Shown: piece after piece, positions 11,221 to 24,436 of the stretch
Layout of the letters: each line of letters begins with the position of its first letter
Position numbering within the stretch: the stretch's first letter is position 1
Assembly (NCBI RefSeq): GCF_036320965.1
Contig: NC_092234.1
Location: forward strand, 43,021,532-43,085,531
From: Panulirus ornatus
Taxonomy: Eukaryota > Arthropoda > Malacostraca > Decapoda > Palinuridae
Direction: 5' to 3'
DNA: 64,000 bases
Translations under genes and position numbers: made by a program
Notes under the pieces: generated by a model
Told to the model about the DNA's origin: nothing
The model's input: only the letters and a program-made list of their open reading frames with translations
Databases searched by the model: none

Positions 11221-11770
11221 AAAAACATTTGAAATTTTTTATTCTAAGAGAGGAGAGATGGATAGCAGTATGGCTGTCTTGTGATATATCAAAGAAAAAT
11301 TCATGATAATAAGATGGAAAAAAGGAAGGTTACTATGGGTATACACAGACATGAATATATAGTGCTCTTTAGATGTGTGGGTTTGTGCATATTTATCTAT
11401 CTAAGGGCAAAGCTGTGGGGCTGGAACATTTCATATGGGGGAAGGAACATAAATAACCAGGAGATATAACATTATGGCTGGAGGAGACAGAGAAGTACAA
11501 GACTACGCATAATGGTGACAGGTACATGTGTGGAGGCAGTGATTTGGTGCAACTGACTGAAATGAGTGTATCTTAGTAAAATGGAAATAACTGATGAGTT
11601 AAAATAATCAGTATGTATGAAGAAATAAGATAATGAAGAAAAATGTGCTTTAGGAGGACCTTAACAGAAGAGTCTTACAGATTCCTATGGAGTGTGAGGA
11701 AAGTTATGCATGAGATACCTGAATGTTCTGTTCAAGGCATGTTGGATACATGTAAATTACATCATTTTGT
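11221..11770. other. No gene recognised
   Basis: AT-rich sequence without a coding exon, RNA gene or repeat that I can identify. Confidence 0.4.
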
Positions 11771-12233
11771 AAAAACACCATAAATAAAGTGCGTAAGACA
11801 AGGGAGCAAATGGGAACTTCAGTGAAGGGCGCAAATGGGGAGGTGATAACAAGTAGTGGTGATGTGAGAAGGAGATGGAGTGAGTATTTTGAAGGTTTGT
11901 TGAATGTGTTTGATAATAGAGAGGCAGATATAGGGTGTTTTGGTCGAGGTGGTGTGCAAAGTGAGAGGGTTACGGGAAAATGATTTGGTAAACAGAGAAG
12001 AGGTAGTAAAAGCTTTGCGGAAGATGAAAGCCGGCAAGGTAGCAGGTTTGGATGGTATTGCAGTGGAATTTATTAAAAAAGGGGGTGACTGTATTGTTGA
12101 CTGGTTGGTAAGGTTATTTAATGTATGTATGACTCATGGTGAGGTGCCTGAGGATTGGCGGAATGCGTGCATAGTGCCATTGTACAAAGGCAAAGGGGAT
12201 AAGAGTGAGTGCTAAAATTACAGAGGTATAAGT

Positions 12234-13343
12234 TTGTTGAGTATTCCTGGTAAATTATATGGGAGGGTATTGATTGAGAGGGTGAAGGCATGTACAGAGC
12301 ATCAGATTGGGGAAGAGCAGTGTGGTTTCAGAAGTGGTAGAGGATGTGTGGATCAGGTGTTTGCTTTGAAGAATGTATGTGAGAAATACTTAGAAAAGCA
12401 AATGGATTTGTATGTAGCATTTATGGATCTGGAGAAGGCATATGATAGAGTTGATAGAGATGCTCTGTGGAAGGTATTAAGAATATATGGTGTGGGAGGC
12501 AAGTTGTTAGAAGCAGTGAAAAGTTTTTATCGAGGATGTAAGGCATGTGTACGTGTAGGAAGAGAGGAAAGTGATTGGTTCTCAGTGAATGTAGGTTTGC
12601 AGCAGGGGTGTGTGATGTCTCCATGGTTGTTTAATTCGTTTATGGATGGGGTTGTTAGGGAGGTGAATGCAAGAGTTTTGGAAAGAGGGGCAAGTATGAA
12701 GGCTGTTGGGGATGAGAGAGCTTGGGAAGTGAGTCAGTTGTTGTTCGCTGATGATACAGCGCTGGTGGCTGATTCATGTGAGAAACTGCAGAAGCTGGTG
12801 ACTGAGTTTGGTAAAGTGTGTGAAAGAAGAAAGTTAAGAGTAAATGTGAATAAGAGCAAGGTTATTAGGTACAGTAGGGTTGAGGGTCAAGTCAATTGGG
12901 AGGTGAGTTTGAATAGAGAAAAACTGGAGGAAGTGAAGTGTTTTAGATATCTGGGAGTGGATCTGGCAGCGGATGGAACCATGGAAGCGGAAGTGGATCA
13001 TAGGGTGGGGGAGGGGGCGAAAATTCTGGGAGCCTTGAAGAATGTGTGGAAGTCGAGAACATTATCTCGGAAAGCAAAAATGGGTATGTTTGAAGGAATA
13101 GTGGTTCCAACAATGTTGTATGGTTGCGAGGCGTGGGCTATGGATAGAGCTGTGCGCAGGAGGATGGATGTGCTGGAAATGAGATGTTTGAGGACAATGT
13201 GTGGTGTGAGGTGGTTTGATCGAGTAAGTAACGTAAGGGTAAGAGAGATGTGTGGAAATAAAAAGAGCGTGGTTGAGAGAGCAGAAGAGGGTGTTTTGAA
13301 ATGGTTTGGTCACATGGAGAGAATGAGTGAGGAAAGATCATAG
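12234..13343 (+). pseudogene. Reverse transcriptase segment of LINE copy G
   Basis: An open stretch with RT motifs in order: EEQCGFRSGRGCVDQVFAL, AFMDLEKAYDRVDRDALW, LQQGCVMSPWLFNSFMDG (Ser where other copies have Leu), SQLLFADDTALVADS, FRYLGVDLAADGTMEAE. It lacks the fingers region upstream because of the TAA near 12214 and runs out of frame at the 340-bp duplication. It is not functional as it stands. Confidence 0.85.
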
Positions 13344-13675
13344 GGTGGGGGAAGGGGCGAAAATTCTGGGAGCCTTGAAGAATGTGTGGAAGTCGAGAAC
13401 ATTATCTCGGAAAGCAAAAATGGGTATGTTTGAAGGAATAGTGGTTCCAACAATGTTGTATGGTTGCGAGGCGTGGGCTATGGATAGAGCTGTGCGCAGG
13501 AGGATGGATGTGCTGGAAATGAGATGTTTGAGGACAATGTGTGGTGTGAGGTGGTTTGATCGAGTAAGTAACGTAAGGGTAAGAGAGATGTGTGGAAATA
13601 AAAAGAGCGTGGTTGAGAGAGCAGAAGAGGGTGTTTTGAAATGGTTTGGTCACATGGAGAGAATGAGTGTGGAAA
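12996..13675 (+). repeat. 340-bp tandem duplication inside LINE copy G
   Basis: Unit 1 is 12996-13335 and unit 2 is 13336-13675. Both begin GATCATAGGGTGGGG and end in GTG(A/T)GGAAA. The junction has short homology (GAT) between GAAAGAT(T) and GTGGAT(CA). The two units differ at only a few positions. Because 340 is not a multiple of three, the ORF shifts. Confidence 0.9.
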
Positions 13676-14105
13676 GATTGACCAAGAGGATATATGTGTC
13701 GGAGGTGGAGGGAACGAGGGGAAGAGGGAGACCAAATTGGAGGTGGAAAGATGGAGTGAAAAAGATTTTGTGTGATCGGGGCCTGAACATGCAGGAGGGT
13801 GAAAGGAGGGCAAGGAGTAGAGTGAATTGGAGCGATGTGGTATACCGGGGTTGACGTGCTGTCAGTGGATTGAATCAAGGCATGTGAAGCGTCTGGGGTA
13901 AACCATGGAAAGCTGTGTAGGTATGTATATTTGCGTGTGTGGACGTATGTATATACATGTGTATGGGGGTGGGTTGGGCCATTTCTTTCATCTGTTTCCT
14001 TGCGCTACCTCGCAAACGCGGGAGACAAAAAAAAAAAAAAAAAAAAAAAAAACATATTGCATCAAAAAAAGATAAACTGAAGTAGTAGTAACTTGGAAAA
14101 CTAAC

Positions 14106-14259
14106 CTCATGTGACTGACTAAGGCCCAAGCCAGCAAAGGACAGGAGGCGGCAAAGTCCTTCAAGAGAGCGGTCATCACCATGCTGAAGAAGAGTTTCTG
14201 CCATAACTGCTATCTGGTTGCTAGACATAACCCCAACTTTGTAGAGCTCACTCATAAAC
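14106..14259 (-). CDS. eIF4G-like MIF4G gene, coding exon 6
   Basis: After a TTTTTTGATGAAG acceptor, the exon reads FMSELYKVGVMSS ... AETLLQHGDDRSLEGLCRLL and ends SQSHE at a GAG|GTTAGT donor (154 nt; the first base completes the Lys codon from exon 5). It matches the eIF4G MIF4G block F(I/M)xELxKxxM ... LECLCRLL, which forms part of the HEAT-repeat platform that binds eIF4A in translation initiation. No further downstream exon was recognised between here and position 1. The paralogue (eIF4G1/3-like or a divergent relative) cannot be fixed from this part. A LINE inserted just 53 bp into the following intron. Confidence 0.85.
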
Positions 14260-15794
14260 CTTCATCAAAAAAAGTTACTCAGTTAGCCTTATACAGTAGA
14301 GATATACAGACATACATAGATACATACAAATGAGATGCACAAGTCTTTTCCCCAGAGGAGGAGGAAGTTCAAATCACAGAGGTACAATATCCACCAGAAT
14401 CCTCAATCTGGTAGGCAATTCCCACAAACATGAGAAAACATCAAGATTTCTTACACATCACATGGAAAGAGGCCTACACCCCCTCCCAAGCATCACTGCT
14501 CCAAGCCATCCCAATCATGAATGACAACTATATATACTTTACTTCCCTATTTTCACAGACTTAAAAGTTTGCATAAAAGACCTCATTAGAATGAATTTTC
14601 ATCTGATTCAAACTAAAGTATCTCCACTACAATAAACCATGTTTATTCAAAATAAGGAAATACATACTCAGGAAAATTCACAGGAGACACAAGAAATACT
14701 TAGGGTGGAATATGACCATAATCTAAATTCAAGATAGACAAAAGGAGAAAGATTCTTACCTTATGTGCATCTAGAACATGCAGAACAAAATGAAAACAAT
14801 AAAAGACTATGAGAGGGCAGATACTGTACTACATTAAAGATATAAAAAAGTCTGAGGAAAGAAAAATTTCACTCAATAATACATCTACAGAATTAGACAG
14901 TAGAGGTATGCTTACTAACATCCCTAGGATATCTTACAAGAGGCTCCTGCAGCTTCAAGGCTGCACTCACTGCAAGAGCAAGAAAATGATGGACCATTCT
15001 AGAGTGAGGTCCTCAACGAGACCGTATTCCATTCCAACCAAAAGATGGTATTACAACCTTGCCATAGGCGACTCCCCACTCACTGTGTAACCACTTATAG
15101 GCATAGTCCAACATCACCAGCAGTGGAGGTATAAAGACTTTATCAATAATATGGTCTATGAAGGAAACCTCATATTTTGATTTTCCTCAAAATAAGCAGT
15201 CCTTAAAATCAAAGAACACTCCTACAAGTTCCTACTTCATGACAAAGATGAACTTGAAACCTCCTTTTGCACATCATTATAACTAACAGTTAATCATGTT
15301 ACTTTAAAAGACTGATATGAATATGAGAACTCTTACAAGGCATAGCAAAATGTCTCTAATTATCTAAAATGCCACTCTAAAGACCTTGAAGAAAAAGTAA
15401 GGGAAAAGTAGAGAGAGATGTGTTCCTTCATAATTATTTTCTAATACTGATATGCCTGGAATATTACTCAGTTGTGACAGTAAGACTTCTTTTAGTGGCA
15501 CAAATATCACTGATTCTCCTCCCATATGTGAGCAAATGGTAAAAGTATTACGCTTTAAACAGTTCATCAATGTTACAAGCTCAGCATGCATGAGGTTACA
15601 CCACAAATGAAAAGTCACCTTTAGAAAAGCTGAATCACAGGCAATGGACAGTAAGGAGTAGTCTTGTCAAGGAGCTTCTTGCCCAAGAGGAGTCCATAAA
15701 TTCCCAACTACTAATCATAGCACAGACTTGAAAGTACAGGAGCTCCAATAAAGGTGTCTTAGGGTTGAACTATAAATATAAAAGCAACTCATCT
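14260..15794. other. Intron sequence, nothing recognised
   Basis: Part of the long intron between MIF4G exons 5 and 6. Short open frames occur but none has recognisable motifs or splice signals. Confidence 0.4.
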
Positions 15795-17620
15795 ATACTA
15801 TCTATATATCTAACACCTGTTCCCTTTGGGAACTTCTAACAAGGAGATGGCCATGACAAAAGAGTGTCTACTTATCCCTGTTCCTGACATGCCTCCCTTG
15901 CATACACCATTCCACACACTCTTCCACCATTTCTCTCCCCCCAGTACGCTTCCACTCTATTGCTCCATGTCACAATTGGTCTTCCTCTCACACTAACCCC
16001 TTTAATTATACTATCATACACTCTCCTTGCAAATTCCCTTTCTTGCATTCTTTCCACATGTCCAAACCATCTCAAACTATTACATTTCATGCACTCTATC
16101 ACTCCACAATTCATTCCCTTTGCATTTCCTGCCATATGAAATCTCTCAAACATCCTATCATTTCTTTCTTTAATCCATCTAGCCATACTGAATGCTCCCC
16201 TCACAGCTCATTTACATAGGCTGGATTCAAGACCACTGTGAATCATTCCATGTCTATTTTTCAGCTGCATAGGTCAGGATCTGGAGGACTATGCTCTCCC
16301 GTAATCCTTTCTTCACTTCTCTACTTACACCTTTAACCTTTGTTATTCTATTAAGGGAGCCAATGACTCTTCTACCCTGTACTGCTCCCTCTCCCTTATC
16401 ATTCCTTCCATGTCACAAGTTGGCTCCAAAATACTTAAATTCTGTCAACTCTTCAAGTCTTTCTACCCCCATATCTATACCACAGTTTAATAGACTTTCT
16501 TCTCTTACTCTATAGGCTTTGCAAAATCTAAATATTCACTGTTTCCTTTCAAACACCAATGCTTTAATCTTATCTAAATTCACCATCAACTGCCTATTCT
16601 TATACACATCATAAAATACACTTAAAACTTTATGCAATTCCTCGTCACTCTTAGCAAACAACACAGTATCACCTCAAAACAAGATTTTCACTAGCCGCCA
16701 AACCTCACCACCACAATCTATCTCTGAATCTTCTTTCCCTAGTTATGCTTTTATCTATCTTATCGCTCCATCCACGTGTATGTTCAAAAGCCATGGCGAC
16801 ATCCTACAGCCCTGCCTTACACTCACATGTACACCAAAACTTTCACTCAATACGCCATCCATTCTTACGCATGTATCTGCTACTCTGTAGAAGACTTTCA
16901 CACCGTCCAACAGTTGTCCTCCTACCCCATATATCCATACAACTTACCATAAATCATTCTACTCAACTCTGTCATCTGCTTTTGCCAGACCCAAAGAAAT
17001 TGTATACAGCTTCTTACCTTTTGCTATGTACATTTCCACATTCTCACAGCAAAATTCTGATCAACACATCCCTACCTTTCCTAAAAACCCCTCGCTCCTC
17101 ACTTATTCTGCATTCAGTCACTTTCATCACTCTATCAATCAACGCTCTTGCTTATAATTTCTCTGGTATACATAAAATACTTACTTCCCTTTAATTGTTA
17201 CATACATCCCTAGTTCCTTTTCCTTTGAATAAATGAACAATAATAGCTTTCACCCAATCCTCAGCACAACCTTCTGCTTCCATGCTAAATCACTTATCAA
17301 ATGCATCCACTCTGTAGCACTTTCTCCTCTTTAATTCCACATTTTAACCACAATCCCATGCATTTCAAGTGCCTTTCCTATTTTCAACTTCATTACTGTC
17401 CTTTTTCTCCTCCCTTCTTGCAAGAGGCCCCTACACTTGTATCCTTTTCATTCCAACCTCCATACCCACGCATGTAATAACTGCTGCCTCACCTTCTATC
17501 ACATCCATCAATTTTTCATAATATTCTTTCCATCTCCCTTTTGCTTCTTCTATACACAACAGATGCTCTGCTAGGACGGCTTTAACTAAAAACTCTTGTT
17601 GGTATTACTTTATATTCAGA
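15795..17620 (-). mobile_element. LINE family 2 copy, decayed
   Basis: Minus-strand fragments in LINE order, with many stops: a fingers region near 17570-17300, a motif A remnant (KADDRVEWF-like) near 16960, a region resembling the catalytic block near 16660, a thumb/C-terminal region (KALVFERKQ near 16550, GRRVIGSLNRITKVKGV near 16340), then SLRWFGHVERMQEREFARRV near 16050, and a 3' end with GGCCATCTCCTTG and AACAGGTG at 15815-15850. The 3' end matches 2150-2215. This is an older family than LINE family 1. Confidence 0.7.
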
Positions 17621-18756
17621 AACCATGTCTTTTCTGTTTCCTAAATGAAGCAAAGAGTGAAAATGAAAAATGCACATCACTGCTTGAGAAAGAAAAGATA
17701 TCATCAGTGACATAAAATTGGTTTCTTTACATAACAATTTGCTCTCACATAAGCAATGCTTCCATACACCTTTTTCGAAATGATATATATATAGGGTATA
17801 CTTTCTTATCTTTCTGCAGGGCTTCATCTACAACTTATCGAAGAGCAAAGTTGTTGGCTATACAAACTATTCCCTTCCTAAACCCTCCTTGTTCCACACC
17901 TACATGAAATACCTAACTCCTTAATTTATCAATTAGGTTTCCTTTCCAACCCTAAGAATCTCGGTTTTTCAAGCTATGTGAAAAATGTGTTCAACTTTAC
18001 AGTTTCTAAGATATTCAAAAAAAAATGAAAAAAAATTACCCAAGCATATTTCATCCATACTATTACATAATCTGCAAATGCATCAGCATAAAGTGCTCAA
18101 ATATGCATAAGTAAGGTCTAAGTGCCAAGTGAGTTGACACTATTTATGTTATACTATATATTTTACCTACATTGAAAAAATGATTACTGATAATTATAAA
18201 TTCTTATGATACAAAATAGTCAATAACTGTAGAGATATTGCTTGATCATAAAGTATGTTCATTATTCTCACTTTACATGGCATGTTAACATCTGAACAAG
18301 CACATTCACCACAGCATGTAGAATGCACTTTACAAAGAATCACTATTCAAAGCTGTATTACCTATCACTTGTGAGGTATGATGAATGATATCAAGTGCAA
18401 CAAAAAAGACAAAAGTTTTCCATTAAGGGATTCAGGTATTAAAAATTAAACATCTATGATATCATATATGTGTCATAAAAGCATCAGATGAGCGATACTG
18501 CACAAACTGATGAGACTAATGCAATATTACACAACAATATAGTTTGGTAATTTTCTTGAGTCATCTGAATCAGTTCCATCTACATGTTGATAAATCATAC
18601 ACACAAGAGCATGGAGCAATGCTGTGAACATGGAAACTGCTGTGCATTCACATTCATCCTACATGCCTTCAAACTGACAAGCAAAACAACATGGAACTAA
18701 ACATTTCTTACATGAGCAGTTTCATTGACTGCACTTGCTGGTTATGGATTTACAAC
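17621..18756. other. Intron sequence, nothing recognised
   Basis: AT-rich, without recognised exons or repeats. Confidence 0.4.
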
Positions 18757-19815
18757 TCATGAGTGTTTCTGTAAGTTCAGGCAAAAGTGAGTGTCATGGT
18801 CACAAGTCCCATGAAATATGGACCAATGTTCTCCCCAGAAATGACCACTGGAGGCAATGATGGCACTGCAACTTGAACTATTCTTTCTGTTACTGTAAAA
18901 GAAAAAGTTCTGTTGGAGGAAGTCTTCAAAAGTTCCTTGATTTTCACTAAACACAAGAACTCTCACTACTTACAGTGATAAAAACCTTGACCCCTAATAT
19001 AATCTCAAGAGGTAATATCAACCTCATATTGTTCATTGTCTCCATGTTTGGCCAAAGGCTCACAGTTCACCCCATGGTGACATCTTAATGATCTTACTTT
19101 CCCTGTACCACAGATGAAGTTAAGAGTTATCCTTTTCTTTGAAGGAATACAATTATAGCGGCAGAGCACAGTCCTGGAGTCCAAGCAGTCTGAACGAGAT
19201 TTCAACACACTGGAGAAATGTACAGTCCTAGTGAAAGAGCATGACACTATGGCTATGTCAGTGCTATGCACCATAAGTTGTTTAACATCCAGCAACAGAA
19301 TATCATATGCACTCTGTAGAACTATCCATGAGTCACATTTCTTCTCATCTACCACACAACCAGACAATGTAACATATATACTTTTATTCTCCCCGTAGAA
19401 AGTTTCCAGGGAGATATAGATGAGTGTCAATCAATCGTTCCTGGACATCAGCAATTTCCAAAGAATGAAAGTGAAAATCTGTACTTTCAATTTGATAGAT
19501 TTGACTGAAACATAACCTTTGGATAAAGGTGATTTGACTATAGCTTGGAAATCATACACTTTTTGTACTTTCCTATCATTACACTGTTAGCTCTTGGCTT
19601 CCTTTCTGATGTAATTGAAGCTATATCTACTTCCTGGGAGGTGTATTACATTGCAGCTATCTGGCTTCATTCTCAGCAGTTTCCAAAGCAGTCTGATTTG
19701 GTAGTGTCCAAATGTCTCATCATCCTGATACCTATTTTCTTGAATGGAGAACATTGCATTAACTGCAGGAGCAGTAGATCTGTGAAATTCTGTGACATTA
19801 TCAACAAGTTTAAGG
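18757..19815 (-). pseudogene. Unrecognised disabled coding remnant
   Basis: Several adjoining minus-strand stretches look like real protein but sit in different frames: one from about 19815 (starts KLVDNVTEFHRST, contains GHYQIRLLWKLL) to a TAA near 19588, one near 19490-19385 (STDFHFHSLEIADVQERL), one from 19430 to 19005 (IYVTLSGCVVDEKK ... VLCRYNCIPSKKRI), and one at 18966-18757. They appear to need at least one stop removed and two frame changes to join, which suggests an intronless decayed copy or an old gene. I do not recognise the family. It lies inside the MIF4G intron on the same strand. Spliced exons remain an alternative, but I find no consistent donor/acceptor pairs. Confidence 0.4.
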
Positions 19816-20055
19816 TTTATCTAAATCTAATCCTGGTAAAGAATGTCTCACCTAAACAAACTTAATAACAGCTTGTAAATAAAACTAAAACTATAATACA
19901 AGACTATGACATACTAACAGCTACATTTTGCATCCATCTGATATCCTTTAATACTAACAACTCACCTATAAACTTAACAAACCACAAAAAATATCTGTAG
20001 AAATTTTCTCACTGGATACACAGCAATGGGATTCCAAAAACAAAGTGAAATATCA

Positions 20056-22497
20056 ATACTTTTATTTTTGCTTTGTCGCTGTCTCCTGCAGTAGCGAGGT
20101 AGTGCAAGGAAACAGACGAAAGAATGGCCCAACCCGCCCACACACACATGTATATACATACACGTCCACACATGCAAATATACATACCTATACATCTCAA
20201 TGTACACATATATATACACACACAGACATATACATATATGCACATGTACATAATTCATACCCTCTGCCTTTATTTGTTCCCATCGCCACCCCGCCACACA
20301 TGGAATAAAATCCCCCTCCCCCCTCATGTGTGCGAGGTAGCGCTAGGAAAAGACACCAAAGGCCACATTCGTTCACACTCAGTCTCTAGCTGTCATGTAA
20401 TGATGCACCGAAACCACAGCTCCCTTTCCACATCCAGGCCCCACAGAACTTTCCATGGTTTACCCCAGACACTTCACATGCCCTGGTTCAATCCATTGAC
20501 AGCACGTCGACCCCAGTATACCACATCGTTCCAATTCACTCTATTTCTTGCACGCATTTCACCCTCCTGCATGTTCAGGCCCCGATCACTCAAAATCTTT
20601 TTCACTCCATCCTTCCACCTAAAATTTGGTCTCCCACTTCTCCTCGTTCCCTCCACCTCCGACACATATATCCTCTTTGTCAATCTTCCCTCACTCATTC
20701 TCTCCATGTGACCAAACCATTTCAAAACAACCTCTTCTGCTCTCTCAACCACACTCTTTTTATTTCCACACATCTCTCTTACCCTTACATTACTTACTCG
20801 ATCAAACCACCTCACACCACATATTGTCCTCAAACATCTCATTTCCAGCACATCCACCCTCCTGCGCACAACTCCATCCATAGCCCACGCCTCGCAACCA
20901 TACAACATTGTTGGAACCACTATTCCTTCAAACATACCCATTTTTGCTTTCCGAGATAATGTTCTCGACTTCCAAACATTCTTCAATGCTCACAGAATTT
21001 TTGCCCCCTCCCCCACTCTATGATTCACTTCCGCTTCCATGGTTCCATCCACTGCCAGACCCACTCCCAGATATCTAAAACACTTTACTTCCTCCAGTTT
21101 TTCTCCATTCAAACTCACCTCCCAATTGACTTAACCCTCAACCCTACTGTACCTAATAACCTTGCTCTTATTCACATTTACTCTCAACTTTCTTCTTTCA
21201 TACACTTTACCAAACTCAGTCACCAGCTTCTGCAGTTTCTTACATGAATCAGCCACCAGTGCTGTACCATCAGCGAACAACAACTGACTCACTTCCCAAG
21301 CTCTCTCATCCACAACAGACTGCATACTTGCCCCTCTTTCCAAAACTCTTGCATTCACCTCCCTAACAACCCCATCCATAAACAAATTAAACAACCATGG
21401 AGACATCACACACCCCTGCTGCAAACCTACATTCACTGAAAACCAATCACTTTCCTCTCTTCCTACACGTACACATGCCTTACATCCTCGATAAAAACTT
21501 TTCACTGCTTCTAACAACTTGCCTCCCACACCATACACTCTTAAAACCTTCCACAGAGCATATCTATCAACTCTATCATATGCCTTCTCCAGATCCACAA
21601 ATGCTACATACAAATCCATTTGTTTTTCTAAGTATTTCTCACATACATTCTTCAAAGCAAACACCTGATCCACACATCCTCTACCACTTCTGAAACCACA
21701 CTGCTCTTCCCCAATCTGATGCTCTGTACATGCCTTCACCCTCTCAATCAATACCCTCCCATATAATTTACCAGGAATACTCAACAAACTTATACCTCTG
21801 TAATTTGAGCACTCACTCTTATCCCCTTTGCCTTTGTACAATGGCACTATGCAAGCATTCCGCCAATCCTCAAGCACCTCACCATGAATCATACATACAT
21901 TAAATAACCTTACCAACCAGTCAGCAATACAGTCACCCCCTTTTTTAATAGATTCCACTGCAATACTCACTCCATCTCCTTCTCACATCACCACTACTTG
22001 TTATCACCTCCCCATTAGCCCCCTTCACTGAAGTTCCCATTTGCTCCCTTGTCTTACGCACTTTATTTACCTCCTTCCAAAACATCTTTTTATTCTCCCT
22101 GAAATTTAATGATACTCTCTCACCCCAACTCTCATTTGCCCTCTTTTTCACCTCTTGCACCTTTCTCTTGACCTCCTGCCTCTTTCTTTTATACATTTTC
22201 CATTCATTTGCATTTTTTCCCTGCAAAAATTGTCCAAATGCCTCTCTCTTCTCTTTCACTAATAATCTTACTTCTTCATCCCACCACTCACTACCTTTTC
22301 TAATCAACCCACCTCCCACGCTTCTCATGCCACAAGCATCTTTTGCGCAAGCCATCACTGCTTCCCTAAATACATCCCATTCCTCCCCCACTCCCTTTAC
22401 CTCCTTTGTTCTCACCTTTTTCCATTCTGTACTCAGTCTCTCCTGGTACTTCCTCACACAAGTCTCCTTCCCAAGCTCACTTACTCTCACCACTATC
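20056..22497 (-). mobile_element. LINE family 1 copy H (long 3' UTR form)
   Basis: A large 5'-truncated copy. From the right: the linker (VVRVSELGKETCVRKYQERL), the RT, the C-terminal domain (VWKSRTLSRKAKMGMFEGIV to RRAVNGLNQGM), the long 3' UTR, the terminal hairpin (about 20080-20110, plus-strand view) and an AAAATA-type tail. A deletion of about 170 bp near 21960 joins RRWSEY to AVESIKKGGD. The catalytic block reads LLFADGTALV, with Gly in place of the second Asp, so the RT would be dead. Confidence 0.9.
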
Positions 22498-22739
22498 AAT
22501 ACTTGTACATCAAAACTAAGTCATCAACAGGTAGACTTCATATTAATTAGGCAAATTTTTCTTTCAGAATTGCATCACATATGCACAAATGTACTGTAAA
22601 ACAGTTTTTCAGAGTGAGGAACAATCATCTGAAAAGGTATCCCACAGGATTATCATTACGATTCATATAGGTTTGAAATTCAATAAAATACACAGAAACC
22701 AAAGATAACAGTAGGTATCTGCAAAACCATTACATCAAC

Positions 22740-24260
22740 TTTGTGTTCTCAGACTAATCACCACTCTCCCATACACTTACTAAGTATGCTCGACTGCCCT
22801 ATACCTATGTAATTCAGATATCCACTCTCATCCCCCATGCCTCCAAATACAGACACTATATAGGCACTCTTCCAGTCCTAAGGCACCTCACCTTAGGACA
22901 AACATACAATGAAAATCCTGACAAACCTACCAACCACATAATCATCTTTCTCAACAAAGTCAAACATGTTCCCATCCACTCCAACTGCACTGCCACAGCT
23001 CAAATTAAACAAGCCTTTCATCACTTACTAGCAAACCATTTGCCATTGCACTCTTGCTCCTCATCCCACCTCACCCAAACACCCAACATTTGCTATCCCA
23101 TAATCAACAGTTCTCCAAACGATCTCTTCTTCAACTCTTTTTTGCCTGTTATCATGTCCCCATCTGCTCCTCTCACTAATGTTTCCATTTGTTCTCTTGC
23201 TCTCTTCATAATATTCACTTCTTTCCAAAACATCTTATTCTCCCTGAAGTTTGCTGATACCCTCTCACTCCAACTCTCATTTGCAGCTTTTTTTCAGCCC
23301 CTTTACCTTCCTCTTGACCTACTGCCTCTTTCTTGTGTTCATGATCCAGTCACTCATACTCCTTCTCTACAGATACCATCCATACATCTAATTTTCCTTT
23401 CATTAACACCTTAAATTCCTCAACCCACCAAATATCATCCTTTCTCTCATGTGCACACATCCCACCTTCCGCAAACCACATTCTTCAACCGCACACTTAA
23501 GAACTAATTCCCTAAATACCTTCAATAGTCCATCTCAAATATATGTTTCTTAACATAGTCAACTGCATTCCCATCCACTCCTGTTGCTTTGCTACACTTC
23601 AACTTACACAAGCCTTTCATCTCCTCTCTTTCCATCAAACCATTTGCCATTACTCTCTTACTCCTTATCCCACCCCACCCAAGCACCTAACATCTGCTCT
23701 CTCCTTATACCATTCTTCACTCAATCTCTTTTGGAATATATGTAAACAAGCCTTTTTTCTAAACTCACTCACTTTTACCACCCTTTTCCCACCCATGTCA
23801 TTCCTCTTTTCCTAAGACCACTACAAATTTTCACACAAACTTCTATCAAACAATCATAAAACCCAACAGCTGCCTCTCTCAACACATTCACCTCTGACAG
23901 TATCTCCTTTGCAAGCCTATCCATTAATACATAATGCAGATGCTCCTGTTGACCCCTAACCCCACTCACCCACACACACTAAAGTATGCAATTTTCTTTT
24001 ATACAAAGTATTCTAAATCATCAATCTATTTTCAGAACACGACTCAACTATCTGTTCACCATTTTCTTTTCCATTGGGTATCCCATGCACCCAGTAATAT
24101 CATGCCCTTAACTCCCACATTAACCACTCTCACATTCAAATCTCCCACCACTAAGACTTGAGTCCTAACATAAAATTGCTAAAGCACTCACTCAGCTCAT
24201 CCTAAAAGACTTGCCTCTCATCTCCACTCAGTTCAGAAAAACCTAAGTTCATTTCATCGA
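22740..24260 (-). mobile_element. Old LINE related to family 1, degenerate
   Basis: Minus-strand fragments parallel to family 1: an endonuclease end near 23930 (HYVLMDRLAKEILSEVNVLR), linker sequence resembling the KRKRQEV region near 23340, and a fingers region near 23000-22780. Many stops and indels. It is clearly older than copies A, C, G and S. Confidence 0.65.
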
Positions 24261-24436
24261 GCTTTGCATCATACATGAGTTATAAAAGGACAACTTAATT
24301 TTCCTTTAGGTACTGTAATAAGAATATTGATAAATTGGGAAATAAAAAAAAAATTATGAAAAACCTTCAAGAACACACCACTATGATTCTTTTAAAACTA
24401 CATTACAATATTCAGCGTGCAAGCACATAACCTTAC

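Larger units (their letters stand above)
11771..14052 (+). mobile_element. LINE family 1 copy G (short 3' UTR form), with internal duplication
   Basis: Starts in the linker (RKTREQMGTSVKGANGE), runs through a good RT (FADDTALV intact) to the C-terminal domain, the short 3' UTR, hairpin and an A tract (14027-14052). Defects: an extra base near 11975, a TCA-to-TAA stop near 12214, and an exact 340-bp tandem duplication that shifts frame. The second unit restores a normal C-terminal end (stop near 13854). The insertion ends 53 bp from the splice donor of MIF4G exon 6, in antisense orientation to that gene. Confidence 0.92.
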
